Shown in pieces: positions 8,926-17,468 of a DNA stretch of 64,000 nucleotides; within the stretch, counting starts at the first letter, position 1, and the number at the start of each line of letters is the position of its first letter. Both the position numbers and the translations under genes were made by a program. The notes under the pieces are model-generated. The model was not told where the DNA came from and searched no databases. It was given only the letters and a program-made list of their open reading frames with translations. The stretch covers positions 1 to 64,000 of the forward strand of contig JAIQEW010000005.1 in assembly GCA_020073605.1 (NCBI GenBank). The letters are read 5' to 3'. The stretch comes from Terriglobia bacterium. GTDB taxonomy: Bacteria > Acidobacteriota > Terriglobia > Acidiferrales > UBA7541.

Positions 8926-10593
8926 ATGCCTGATCTTCGAAGCTTCGACTACATCATCGTCGGCGGCGGAACCGCCGCGTGCGTTCTCGCCAATCGCTTG
9001 ACGGAAGACCCTGCCGTTCGCGTCCTTATGCTCGAAGCTGGGCCGGAGCCGACCAGCCCGTGGATCAAGATGCCGCTTGCCATGGGCAAGCTTTTCACCC
9101 ATCCCATTCTGAATTGGGGCTACTACACGGAGCCTGAAGCCCAGCTCAACAATCGGGCCGTCTTTTGGCCGCGAGGAAGAGTTCTGGGCGGGTCGAGCTC
9201 GATTAATGGCAGTGCCTACGTTCGCGGTCATGCCGAGGATTACGATGGGTGGAGGCGGCTCGGCAACGTCGGCTGGGGCTGGTCCGACGTGCAGCCATAT
9301 TTTCAAAAGATGGAGCGGCGCGAATACGCGCGCGGCGAATCCCGCAGCGGCGCGGGCATGGTTGCGGTGAACTATCCCACGTACGTACATCCCATCACGC
9401 GGGCGTTTATCGAGGCAGGCGTGCGTGCGGGCCTGCCGGCGAACGACGATCTGAACGGAGCCTCTTCCGAGGGCATCAGCCTTATGCCCAACTCGGTCCG
9501 GAAGGGAGTGCGCCAATCGTCGGTTGAGGCGTACCTTCGTCCGGTCAGGAGCCGGCGGAATCTCGTGGTGGAGACTTCGGCGTTCGCTCGGCGCGTGCTG
9601 ATGCAAGGACGCAAGGCGACCGGGGTTGAATACGAACGAAACGACACGATCCAAAAAGCACTCGCGACGCGCGAGGTGATTCTCGCGACGGGCGCGATCG
9701 GCTCTCCTCAAATTCTCATGCTCTCCGGCATAGGGCCGGGCAGGCATTTGCAGGAGCATGGAATTCCGGTTGTGGTGGACGTGCCCGGCGTGGGGGAGAA
9801 TCTCCACGATCACGTGTACGCCACCTGTACTTGCAGAACCGCGCCGGAGAATTCGCTCAACCGGCAACTGAGCGGGCTGCGGGTGATCGGGCACGCCATC
9901 AGTTACTATCTCGCGAAGCGGGGGCCGCTGACCAACGGGGCGTCTCAGGCCACTGCCCTGGCGCGCGCGTTGCCGGACGCTCCTTGTCCCGACCTGCAAA
10001 TCGTTTTTCGCCCGATGAGCTATGTCTACGACAAGAGCGCAAGGATTAGCGCGGATCCCGTGCCGAGAATCACAGGCGGCGTTGCTTACGTGCGCCCCAA
10101 GTCTCGAGGACGGCTGCTTCTAAAGTCCGCCGATCCTCGGCAAGCCCCTGCCATGAATGCGAATTACTTGTCCGTGGCAAGTGACGAGGAGGGATTGCTC
10201 GCCGGAGTGAAGATTGTGCGGCGCATCTTTCAGACCGAGCCGATCAAGTCTCTTATCCTGGGCGAGGACTCACCAGGCGACGCCTGCCGGACCGACAAAG
10301 ACCTTCGCGACTTCCTGCATAACACGGCCATCACCTTTTGCCACCCGAGCGGCACATGCAAAATGGGGCAGGATGCCATGTCCGTGGTGGATGAGCGGCT
10401 GCGCGTTCGAGGCGTCGAATCGCTGCGCGTGATCGACGCTTCGATCATGCCGGCGCTGCCCTCCTCGGGTCCGGCACCGGCTGTGTTCATGATTGCCGAA
10501 AAGGGCGCCGACCTTATTAAGGAAGGCCAATCACCAGTCACCACCTCCGAAGGAACGAAGGCCGCCGCTTCAGCCGCCTCCATTCGGTCTTAA
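8926..10593 (+). CDS. GMC family FAD oxidoreductase (choline dehydrogenase-like)
   Basis: The 555-residue protein shows the GMC order: the N-terminal dinucleotide motif V-G-G-G-T-A-A near residue 12, the GMC signature around P-R-G-R-V-L-G-G-S-S-S-I-N near residue 85, and the C-terminal active-site motif C-H-P-S-G-T-C-K-M-G near residue 470. The family oxidises alcohols to aldehydes or ketones. The second C-terminal active-site segment, usually S-G-N-T-N, reads S-G-P-A-P here, so the usual Asn/His partner is missing. It lies between the MBL hydrolase (9-bp gap) and an SDR (about 20-bp gap), consistent with one operon. The substrate is unknown. Confidence 0.87.
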   Translation: MPDLRSFDYIIVGGGTAACVLANRLTEDPAVRVLMLEAGPEPTSPWIKMPLAMGKLFTHPILNWGYYTEPEAQLNNRAVFWPRGRVLGGSSSINGSAYVRGHAEDYDGWRRLGNVGWGWSDVQPYFQKMERREYARGESRSGAGMVAVNYPTYVHPITRAFIEAGVRAGLPANDDLNGASSEGISLMPNSVRKGVRQSSVEAYLRPVRSRRNLVVETSAFARRVLMQGRKATGVEYERNDTIQKALATREVILATGAIGSPQILMLSGIGPGRHLQEHGIPVVVDVPGVGENLHDHVYATCTCRTAPENSLNRQLSGLRVIGHAISYYLAKRGPLTNGASQATALARALPDAPCPDLQIVFRPMSYVYDKSARISADPVPRITGGVAYVRPKSRGRLLLKSADPRQAPAMNANYLSVASDEEGLLAGVKIVRRIFQTEPIKSLILGEDSPGDACRTDKDLRDFLHNTAITFCHPSGTCKMGQDAMSVVDERLRVRGVESLRVIDASIMPALPSSGPAPAVFMIAEKGADLIKEGQSPVTTSEGTKAAASAASIRS

Positions 10594-10614
10594 CTTCACT
10601 TAGGGAGCGAAACG

Positions 10615-11379
10615 ATGTCGCGTCTCAATGGGCAGGTTGCGTTCGTCACGGGAGCTGGGCGCGGTATCGGACGCGCCATGGCGCTCGCATTTGCGTCAGA
10701 AGGCGCGATTGTAGGTGTCGCGGACATCGACGGGGCTACCGCCAAAGCGACCGTCGGCGAAATCGAAACAAGCTCCGGCACGGCGCGCGCTTTCCCCATC
10801 GACGTCAGCCGGCGCGAGGACGTGCTTCGCGCCGTGGATCAACTCGTCTCGGAATTTGGCCGCCTCGATATAGTGGCCAACAACGCGATCGTGTTCCGCC
10901 GCGAGCCGGTCGCGGAAATCCGCGAGGAAACCGTCTCGCGCATGATCGACGTCGGTCTGAAGTCGCTGATCTGGACGGCGCAGGCTGCCTTGAGGCACAT
11001 GGATCCGGAAAGAGGAGGCGTGATCATCAACAACACGTCGCCCGCAGCGGAGCTTGGTGTGCCCCGCTCGACCGTCTATTCGGCGATCAAGGGTGGGGTA
11101 TCGTCCTTGACGCGTTCACTGGCCGTTGAATTCGGCCCGCGCAAGATTCGTGTCAACGCCGTATGCCCGGGGACGGTGCCGACGCCGGGTGCCCGCGCTA
11201 TGAACAACAACGACGACGCGCTCTACGAATCGCGGCGGCAGAGGTGTCCGCTGGGGCGGAATGGGACGCCGGAGGACATTGCGTCCGCGGCGGTCTTTCT
11301 GGCGTCGGCTGAGGCTGCGTATATTTCGGCGGCGATTTTGCGGATTGATGGCGGGACTACGGTGAACGGCGGCGCTTGA
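10615..11379 (+). CDS. Short-chain dehydrogenase/reductase (SDR)
   Basis: The 254-residue classical SDR has the cofactor motif T-G-A-G-R-G-I-G near residues 12-19, D62-like acidic residues, N-N-A near residue 90, and the catalytic Ser (N-N-T-S-P) followed by Y-S-A-I-K-G (YxxxK). It carries the C-terminal I-D-G-G-T motif. It would oxidise or reduce a secondary alcohol using NAD(P). The Shine-Dalgarno AGGGAG lies just upstream of ATG 10615. It follows the GMC gene in the same direction, so both probably act on one substrate series. Confidence 0.9.
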   Translation: MSRLNGQVAFVTGAGRGIGRAMALAFASEGAIVGVADIDGATAKATVGEIETSSGTARAFPIDVSRREDVLRAVDQLVSEFGRLDIVANNAIVFRREPVAEIREETVSRMIDVGLKSLIWTAQAALRHMDPERGGVIINNTSPAAELGVPRSTVYSAIKGGVSSLTRSLAVEFGPRKIRVNAVCPGTVPTPGARAMNNNDDALYESRRQRCPLGRNGTPEDIASAAVFLASAEAAYISAAILRIDGGTTVNGGA

Positions 11380-11407
11380 CCTTCGCAGAGCGGCGGCCCG
11401 ACAGCTG

Positions 11408-11806
11408 CTACGAAAGCGTGCTCACGTGGTAGCTGTCCATGTACTCCTTCAAAGCAAAAACCTTGTCGCCCTTGACTTCGATCATAAACGCGTAGCGATT
11501 GTTGTATTCCTTGCCGTTCGTTAAGCGTCCAAGGCCCCGCGCCTCCACCGCCACGACAGGCCCCTTGGAAATCACGCGGTCGATGTGAATCTTCGGATCT
11601 CCGGGAACGAACATGCCGCGCACCGGCCCGAGAAACTCGTCGATAATCGCGTGGCGACCCTTCATTTCGCTTGCGCCTGGCATTCCGGTTCCCATGATCG
11701 TCCAGGTCGCCTGTTCGTGAAAGAGCGCACGCAAGCGCTCGAGATTTCCGGTGTTGAGCGTCTTGAAGAATCGTTTCACGACTCGTTCGCTTCGAGTTTC
11801 GGCCAT
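11408..11806 (-). CDS. SnoaL/limonene-epoxide-hydrolase-like (NTF2-fold) protein
   Basis: The 132-residue product has the NTF2-like pattern: an N-terminal helix V-V-K-R-F-F-K-T-L-N, L-F-H-E-Q-A-T-W, a G-R-H-A-I segment, and a final strand with F-A-L-K-E-Y-M-D-S-Y. The K-E-Y-M-D-S-Y-H end is common in limonene-1,2-epoxide-hydrolase/ketosteroid-isomerase relatives. ATG 11806 has AGAGGAT upstream and is preferred to the longer frame beginning at 11887. It converges on the SDR gene. The function is probably isomerisation or hydration of a small cyclic substrate, but the catalytic residues cannot be assigned with confidence. Confidence 0.7.
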   Translation of the reverse strand: MAETRSERVVKRFFKTLNTGNLERLRALFHEQATWTIMGTGMPGASEMKGRHAIIDEFLGPVRGMFVPGDPKIHIDRVISKGPVVAVEARGLGRLTNGKEYNNRYAFMIEVKGDKVFALKEYMDSYHVSTLS

Positions 11807-11887
11807 GCGATCCTCTCTTGATTTGCAGCGGCCGCTCGTCGTGCGGGCCGCGCGAATGCCGGACAGCTTTTCAGCAGAGCGCCGCAT

Positions 11888-11915
11888 ATTATACCCTTGC
11901 GAGCGCGAAAGTCAC
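11888..11915 (-). promoter_or_regulatory. Candidate promoter for the SnoaL-like gene
   Basis: On the minus strand, GTGACT (11915-11910) and a perfect TATAAT (11893-11888) are separated by 16 bp, about 80 bp ahead of the ATG at 11806. The element overlaps the 5' region of the divergent NHL gene. Confidence 0.4.
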
Positions 11916-11943
11916 CGCGCCTGCGGTTTCGATGGGAGGCTTC

Positions 11944-13017
11944 ATGCGACGTTGCGCCTTAGCATTCCTCGTTTTCCTTTTCACCTTGAGTGCCCGAGCG
12001 CAGCAACAAGCGGTGCCGCAGATACCGTATCGCTCAGTTCCGGACTTTCTGAAGATGCCGCCCGATCTGTACTTCGGAGAAGTCGCGGGCGTGGCCGTGA
12101 ATTCGAAGGGGCATGTCTTCGTATTTTCGCGTGGCAATACGACGGGGCCGGCGTATGGCGCTAGCGCTGCCCAGCTTCTCGAATTTGGCGCGGATGGCCG
12201 CTTCCTGCGCGAGATCGGACACAACCTGTACGCCTGGTCGTTCGCGCACACTGTGAAGGTTGATCCCGAGGACAATATATGGGTGACTGACAAGGGTTCC
12301 GACATGGTCATCAAGTTCAATCCTGCGGGCCGCGTGGTGATGGTCTTCGGGCGCAAGCAGGAGGGGTCGGATGAAGGAACCGGCCCGCTGAAGCACGTGC
12401 GCCCGCCGCTGCCGCCCGTCGATGGGATGTTCCGCCAAGTGACCGACGTTGCGTGGGACGCGGCCGGCAACGCGTACATCAGCGACGGCTACGTCAATTC
12501 GCGCGTCGCGAAGGTCGATAAGAATGGGAACTGGCTCAAGTCGTGGGGCGAGCCCGGCGATGGGCCCGGACAATTCAATACGCCGCACAGCATCGCGGTC
12601 GATGCGCAAGGAAACGTCTATGTGGCGGACCGCGGTAACCGGCGGATTCAAGTCTTCGACGGCGAGGGCAAATTCCTCCGGCAGATGACGATCGATGTGC
12701 CGGTCCCAGCGGACGCGCGTCCGGCGATCGGTCCCAAGCCGGCCGCGACGACAGGGACGATGGCGCCGGGCGCGCCTTGGGCGATCTGCATCACGCCGGG
12801 GCCGAAGCAGGTGCTCTACAGCTCGGATGCGTACCCGGGACGAATCTACAAGCTGAGCCTCGACGGAAAAGTGCTCGGCGTACTCGGCGAATCGGGGAAG
12901 CAGCCTAAGCAATTCGGCTGGATTCACGAAATTGCCTGCCCGTCGGAAAACGAGCTGTACGTCGCCGAGCTTCTGAACTGGCGCGTGCAGAAACTAGTTC
13001 TCGAACGCGCGCACTAA
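11944..13017 (+). CDS. Exported NHL-repeat beta-propeller protein
   Basis: The 357-residue product has a signal peptide (MRRCALAFLVFLFTLSARAQ, cleavage after A-R-A). At least five NHL-type blades follow, recognisable as V-D-x-x-G-N-x-Y-V-A-D-R-G-N-R-R-I-Q-V-F-D and variants near residues 130-150, 205-235 and 250-270. The closest general type is the peptidyl-alpha-hydroxyglycine lyase-like or TolB-like exported propeller. No catalytic residues can be assigned. ATG 11944 is chosen because GGGAGG lies just upstream and it opens the signal peptide. Confidence 0.8.
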   Translation: MRRCALAFLVFLFTLSARAQQQAVPQIPYRSVPDFLKMPPDLYFGEVAGVAVNSKGHVFVFSRGNTTGPAYGASAAQLLEFGADGRFLREIGHNLYAWSFAHTVKVDPEDNIWVTDKGSDMVIKFNPAGRVVMVFGRKQEGSDEGTGPLKHVRPPLPPVDGMFRQVTDVAWDAAGNAYISDGYVNSRVAKVDKNGNWLKSWGEPGDGPGQFNTPHSIAVDAQGNVYVADRGNRRIQVFDGEGKFLRQMTIDVPVPADARPAIGPKPAATTGTMAPGAPWAICITPGPKQVLYSSDAYPGRIYKLSLDGKVLGVLGESGKQPKQFGWIHEIACPSENELYVAELLNWRVQKLVLERAH

Positions 13018-13163
13018 CTGCCCGCGCGCGCCGCACGCACGGAACACCCCAACAATAGCTACCAAATTGGGCACAGGGTCGCCAGCTGCTCGTGATGGCC
13101 GCCCACGCTGCTGCTAGGCTTGAACTCAAGAGCTAGGGGATTGCACCGAAAAGGGGAATTCGC

Positions 13164-14891
13164 ATGAGTAGCCGCAGCAAGACCTTGTGTCTGGCATTTT
13201 CGCTGAGTGGATTGATGGCCGCCGTTCTGGCCCCGGGCCGGTTGTACGCCCAGGCTCAGCAGCCGACGCCCGATACGCAAGTCCAAGCCACACAGGCGAA
13301 CCAGTCCGGCGCGTCGGGCCAATCGAGCCCGCTGTATCGCGTCACCGTAGTCGCAAGGACGACCAAGGCAATCAACTACAGCCATGCAAAGGGTTCGACG
13401 CCCGTGGATTTCAAAGGCACGATCCTCATGCCGTTCGCGAAAGGCGACGCGCAGGTGCAAGGCAAGAAGGGTGTCGTCAGCATTTCCGCGAAATTTGACA
13501 AGCTCCTGCCCGCTACGCAGTACGGCCCGCAATTCCTGACATACGTGCTGTGGGCGATCACTCCCGAAGGCCGCGCCTCGAATCTGGGTGAGCTGCAGCT
13601 CAACGGCATGAAGGCCAAGGTGGACGGCGCCGCGGCGTTTCAGGCGTTTGCCATGATCGTGACGGCGGAGCCCTATTTCGCGGTGACGCAGCCGAGCGAC
13701 GTTGTGGTGCTCGAGAACGTGGTCCGGCCGGATACGGAAGGCAGTGTGGAAGAGGTGGATGCGAAATTCGACCTGCTGCAACGCGGCCAGTATGCGACGA
13801 TCACCACGGGCAGCGACGTCACGCGCCTCGATCCGCGTGTCCCGCTCAGCCTTTATGAAGCCCGCAACGCCGTGCAGATTGCACAGGCGGCGGGTTCGGA
13901 AAAGTACGCTGGTCCAAGCTTCCAGAAAGCGCAACAGTATCTCCAGCAGGCCGAGGACGCTCAGAAGCGCAAGGCCGATCGCAAGTCTGTGGACATGACG
14001 GCGCGCGAAGCCGTGCAGACGGCCCAGGACGCACTCTCGATCACCACGAAGCGGCTGGACGACGAGCGTCAGGACGCCGAACGAAAAGCCGCCGCAGCGC
14101 GTGAAGCGCTCGCCAGGCAACAGGCCGAGGAAGCACAGAAGGCGAAGCTCGAAGCGCAGCTGGCTCAAGAGAAGGCCGCGCGCGACAAGGCGGAAGCCGA
14201 AGCCGCTCGTGCCGCAGCACAAGCGCAACAGCAGGAAGCGGAGAAAGCCGCGCAGCTCGCCGCGCAGCAACAAGCTGCCGCCGAGGCTGAAACTGAAAAG
14301 GCCCGTGCCGCAGGTCTCGCCCAGCAGCAGGAAGCGCAAAGAATGGCGCAACAAGCCGCCCAACAGCAGGCCCAGGCGGAAGCCGAAGCGGCAAAGGCGA
14401 GGCAAGCAGCCGCTCAGGCGGAAGCCGAAAAAGGCGAGCTGCGCAAGCAGCTTCTGGCGCAGCTGAGCAATATCCTGCAGACGCATGACACGGTTCGCGG
14501 ACTCATCGTGAATATGTCCGACGTGCTCTTCGACACGGGCAGCTACACGCTCAAGGCGGGCGCGCGCGAGAAGCTCGCGAAGATCTCAGGCATCCTGCTC
14601 GCGTATCCGGGATTGAAGATTCAGGTGGAAGGTCACACGGACAGCGTGGGCGGCGACGACTTCAATCAGCGCCTCTCAGAGCAGCGCGCCGGAATGGTGC
14701 GGGACTATCTGGTGGACCAGCTCGTCCCGGCCAAGGCTGTGACCGCCCGGGGGTTCGGCAAGACGAAACCGGTCGCTTCAAACGACACGCCCGAGGGACG
14801 CCAGCAGAACCGCCGCGTCGAGCTGGTGGTAAGTGGTGACGCGATCGGCGACAGCGTCGATGCGCCGGGTGGCGGAGCGCAATCGCAGTAG
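13164..14891 (+). CDS. OmpA-family envelope protein with Ala/Gln-rich coiled coil
   Basis: The 575-residue protein has a signal peptide ending near residue 31 (L-Y-A-Q), a beta-rich domain to about residue 235, and a long Ala/Gln/Glu/Lys-rich coiled coil at roughly 285-430. The C-terminal OmpA peptidoglycan-binding domain runs from about 448 to 560, with F-D-T-G, V-E-G-H-T-D-S-V-G and the final N-R-R-V-E-L. The Asp and Arg that bind diaminopimelate are in these motifs. It probably links the outer membrane or periplasm to peptidoglycan. The N-terminal domain is unassigned. Confidence 0.88.
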   Translation: MSSRSKTLCLAFSLSGLMAAVLAPGRLYAQAQQPTPDTQVQATQANQSGASGQSSPLYRVTVVARTTKAINYSHAKGSTPVDFKGTILMPFAKGDAQVQGKKGVVSISAKFDKLLPATQYGPQFLTYVLWAITPEGRASNLGELQLNGMKAKVDGAAAFQAFAMIVTAEPYFAVTQPSDVVVLENVVRPDTEGSVEEVDAKFDLLQRGQYATITTGSDVTRLDPRVPLSLYEARNAVQIAQAAGSEKYAGPSFQKAQQYLQQAEDAQKRKADRKSVDMTAREAVQTAQDALSITTKRLDDERQDAERKAAAAREALARQQAEEAQKAKLEAQLAQEKAARDKAEAEAARAAAQAQQQEAEKAAQLAAQQQAAAEAETEKARAAGLAQQQEAQRMAQQAAQQQAQAEAEAAKARQAAAQAEAEKGELRKQLLAQLSNILQTHDTVRGLIVNMSDVLFDTGSYTLKAGAREKLAKISGILLAYPGLKIQVEGHTDSVGGDDFNQRLSEQRAGMVRDYLVDQLVPAKAVTARGFGKTKPVASNDTPEGRQQNRRVELVVSGDAIGDSVDAPGGGAQSQ

Positions 14892-14920
14892 TAGCGGTCT
14901 TCTAACGCAGAAACGCCAAG

Positions 14921-14935
14921 CGGGATTTCATCCCG
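14921..14935. terminator. Short hairpin between convergent genes
   Basis: CGGGAT and ATCCCG form a perfect 6-bp stem with a 3-base loop just after the OmpA-family gene and ahead of the convergent DUF4159 stop. There is no T-tract, so termination is uncertain. Confidence 0.3.
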
Positions 14936-14936
14936 A

Positions 14937-15722
14937 TCAGTGCGTCATCCCATAAATGATGTAGTTGACTCCGGTGCGGTAGGCGACCGACGCCGCGTGC
15001 TCGGGGTATTCGGCACTATCAGCCCACTCCCATGCGTCTCCCACATCGGAGTTGTGGCAGATCGCGACGACGATGCGCCCCTTATCGTCCCGTATGGCGC
15101 TCCATCGTGGTTTTGTGCTGTCGGCGGTGTACCGCCAGCGCCCCCAGATAAACCGCGTTCCCGGCACCTGGACCCGGTCGTTAAGGTCGTATGCGACGTG
15201 GAGTATTTCATCCTGGTCCGCCAGATCTTCAATGGGGCGGTCTGGAAGGATCATGCGCATGCCTGCCGACATGACTTGCCACTCGGAGTCGCCGTGGGAG
15301 TCATCGACCATCATGAAGCCGCCCCGCAGCAGGTATTCGCGCAATCGAGCGGCCTGTGAGCGCGAGAGAGTCCATCCTCCCGCGTCTTCCACGTAAATCC
15401 ACGGCCAGTTGTACAAATCGTCGCTGTTGGCGTCCACCACCTGCTCGGTTGAGCGAGTCTGAACTCGCGTGAGGCGGCGCACCCCGCGGATGAACTGGCG
15501 ATCTGCCTTCGGCCAATCCGCGGCCCAGCGCTGGAAGCCGAAGCGTCCATACCCGAATTCGTCCCCGAGATCGTAGCGGAGGCGCGCGAAGGTCCACTCG
15601 GCTTTCTCACGCGGGTCGGGCGGGGCGAAACTCTGGCCATCCATATCGATGATGCCCTGTTGAGGCATTTGTGCGGCCAGCAGCAGAAACGCCGCCGCTA
15701 GCACGACTAGGCGAAAGCTCAC
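14937..15722 (-). CDS. DUF4159 family exported protein
   Basis: The product of about 261 residues matches the DUF4159 pattern: an early F-A-R-L-R-Y-D, W-A-A-D-W-P-K-A-D-R-Q-F, W-I-Y-V-E-D-A-G, L-R-E-Y-L-L-R-G-G-F with D-D-S-H-G, and a C-terminal G-V-N-Y-I-I-Y-G-M. In other bacteria this domain is found in membrane proteins with a class I glutamine-amidotransferase-like fold; the activity is unknown. GTG 15722 is preferred because it opens a signal peptide (M-S-F-R-L-V-V-L-A-A-A-F) with AGGG upstream. A GTG at 15773 would add 17 residues. Confidence 0.78.
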   Translation of the reverse strand: MSFRLVVLAAAFLLLAAQMPQQGIIDMDGQSFAPPDPREKAEWTFARLRYDLGDEFGYGRFGFQRWAADWPKADRQFIRGVRRLTRVQTRSTEQVVDANSDDLYNWPWIYVEDAGGWTLSRSQAARLREYLLRGGFMMVDDSHGDSEWQVMSAGMRMILPDRPIEDLADQDEILHVAYDLNDRVQVPGTRFIWGRWRYTADSTKPRWSAIRDDKGRIVVAICHNSDVGDAWEWADSAEYPEHAASVAYRTGVNYIIYGMTH

Positions 15723-15977
15723 GGATCGCACCCTGCAATGCGCGACGGTATCACGGTCGCGTCCATTATCCACCCGAACGGTGCAGGCTCAAGCACGTGC
15801 CTCCAGACGGACGACCTGCGAACGTGCGAGCCTGATTCCGATATCTTCGGTGGAATTATTCCCCGACTTGTATAGAATAAGGCGCTTCGTGAACGCGTCT
15901 GCGGCAGGAGCACCGCGCGGTTGAAGACGCGTGAAATGTGCCGCTGAGATCAGCGCACGAATTCGGAGGAGAAGGCA

Positions 15978-17156
15978 GTGATCGTCGGCGTACCCAAGGA
16001 AACCTTTCCGGGCGAGCGGCGCGTGGCGCTGGTTCCGTCGGTGATCCCGAACCTCGCTAAGGCGGGCGTTGAAGTCATCATCGAGAAGGGCGCGGGTGTC
16101 GAAGCCGGTTATCCGGACGCCGCCTACGTGGAGAAGGGCGGGAAAGTTGCTGCGGACCGGGCTGCGGTGTTCAGCGCAGCGGACGTAGTTGTGCAAGTGC
16201 TGTGTTATGGCTCGAACGACAAGACTGGCAAGGCCGATGTCGCGCTGATGCGGCGCGATCAAGTGTTGATGGGCTTTCTGCGGCCGCTCGGATCGCGCGA
16301 GATCATGCAGGAGATTGCGGGTACGGGCGTGACGTCCTTCGCGGTCGAAATGATGCCGCGCACCACGCGCGCGCAGAGCATGGATGCGCTTTCGTCGATG
16401 GCGACCGCTTGCGGCTACAAGGCCGTGCTGATCGCGGCGGACACGCTCCCTCGATTTTTCCCGATGCTTACGACCGCGGCGGGCACGATCACTCCGGCGC
16501 GCGTGCTCATCCTCGGAGTCGGCGTGGCAGGGCTTCAGGCCATCGCGACGGCGCGGCGGCTGGGCGCGGTTGTCTCCGCGTACGATCTCCGGCCCGTGGT
16601 GAAGGAGCAGGTGCAGAGCCTGGGGGCACGATTCGTCGAACTTGCGGTCGAAGCGAAGGATGCGCAGGACGCGCGCGGATATGCGACCGCGCAAAATGAC
16701 GCCTTTTACGCGCGCCAACGGGAGTTGTTGGGGAAGGTCGTGGCGGAGAGCGACGTGGTGATCACGACGGCCGTGATACCCGGCAAAAAAGCACCGACGC
16801 TCGTGACTGCCGAGATGGTTCGGGGAATGGTCCCCGGCTCCGTGGTCGTCGATTTGGCCTCCGAGCGGGGAGGGAACTGCGAGCTCACGCGCTCAGGCGA
16901 GACGATTGTCGACAGCGGTGTGACGATCATCGGCCGGATCAACCTTGCGAGCACCGTGCCGTACCACGCAAGCCAGATGTACGCGCGGAATCTCACGGCC
17001 TTTCTGCTGAACATGGTCAAGGATGGCAAGCTGAACCTCAATCTCAGCGACGAGATCATTCGCGAAACGCTGCTGACGCGCGGCGGAGAACTGGTGAACG
17101 CCAGGACGCGAGAGTTCTATTCCATGCCGGCCCTGGCGGCTCAGGGTAGCGCATAA
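15978..17156 (+). CDS. pntAA: NAD(P) transhydrogenase subunit alpha part 1
   Basis: The 392-residue soluble subunit (dI) begins V-G-V-P-K-E, as in alanine dehydrogenase/PntA, and has the NAD-binding stretch R-V-L-I-L-G-V-G-V-A-G-L-Q-A near residues 175-188. It passes hydride from NADH to NADP+ bound on the beta subunit, driven by proton flow. The start is GTG 15978, with GGAGGA 8-13 bases upstream. Three separate genes (alpha-1, alpha-2, beta) follow one another, the split arrangement known from Rhodospirillum and many other bacteria. Confidence 0.94.
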   Translation: MIVGVPKETFPGERRVALVPSVIPNLAKAGVEVIIEKGAGVEAGYPDAAYVEKGGKVAADRAAVFSAADVVVQVLCYGSNDKTGKADVALMRRDQVLMGFLRPLGSREIMQEIAGTGVTSFAVEMMPRTTRAQSMDALSSMATACGYKAVLIAADTLPRFFPMLTTAAGTITPARVLILGVGVAGLQAIATARRLGAVVSAYDLRPVVKEQVQSLGARFVELAVEAKDAQDARGYATAQNDAFYARQRELLGKVVAESDVVITTAVIPGKKAPTLVTAEMVRGMVPGSVVVDLASERGGNCELTRSGETIVDSGVTIIGRINLASTVPYHASQMYARNLTAFLLNMVKDGKLNLNLSDEIIRETLLTRGGELVNARTREFYSMPALAAQGSA

Positions 17157-17168
17157 GGAGACGGCAAT

Positions 17169-17468
17169 ATGTCGTCGGATGTCCTCATCAATAGTCTGTT
17201 CGTATTCATGCTGGCGGGCTTCATTGGATTCGAGGTGATCAAGCGGGTATCGCCGCTGCTTCACACGCCGCTGATGTCGCTGACCAACGCGCTCGACGCG
17301 ATCGCAGTGGTCGGCGCGATCCTGCTCGCGGGCCGGCATGAGAGCAAGCTTGCCTTCTGGCTCGGTATGGCGGCGATCGTGGCGGCGACCAGCAACATCG
17401 TTGGCGGCTTCCTGATCACTGACCGCATGCTGAAGATGTTCAAATCCACCAAGCCGCAGAAACAGTGA
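17169..17468 (+). CDS. pntAB: NAD(P) transhydrogenase subunit alpha part 2
   Basis: The 99-residue membrane protein has about three hydrophobic helices and the family segment G-G-F-L-I-T-D-R-M-L-K-M-F near its end. It supplies part of the proton channel (dII) of the transhydrogenase. ATG 17169 follows AAGGAG closely. The stop overlaps the start of pntB by GTGA. Confidence 0.92.
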   Translation: MSSDVLINSLFVFMLAGFIGFEVIKRVSPLLHTPLMSLTNALDAIAVVGAILLAGRHESKLAFWLGMAAIVAATSNIVGGFLITDRMLKMFKSTKPQKQ

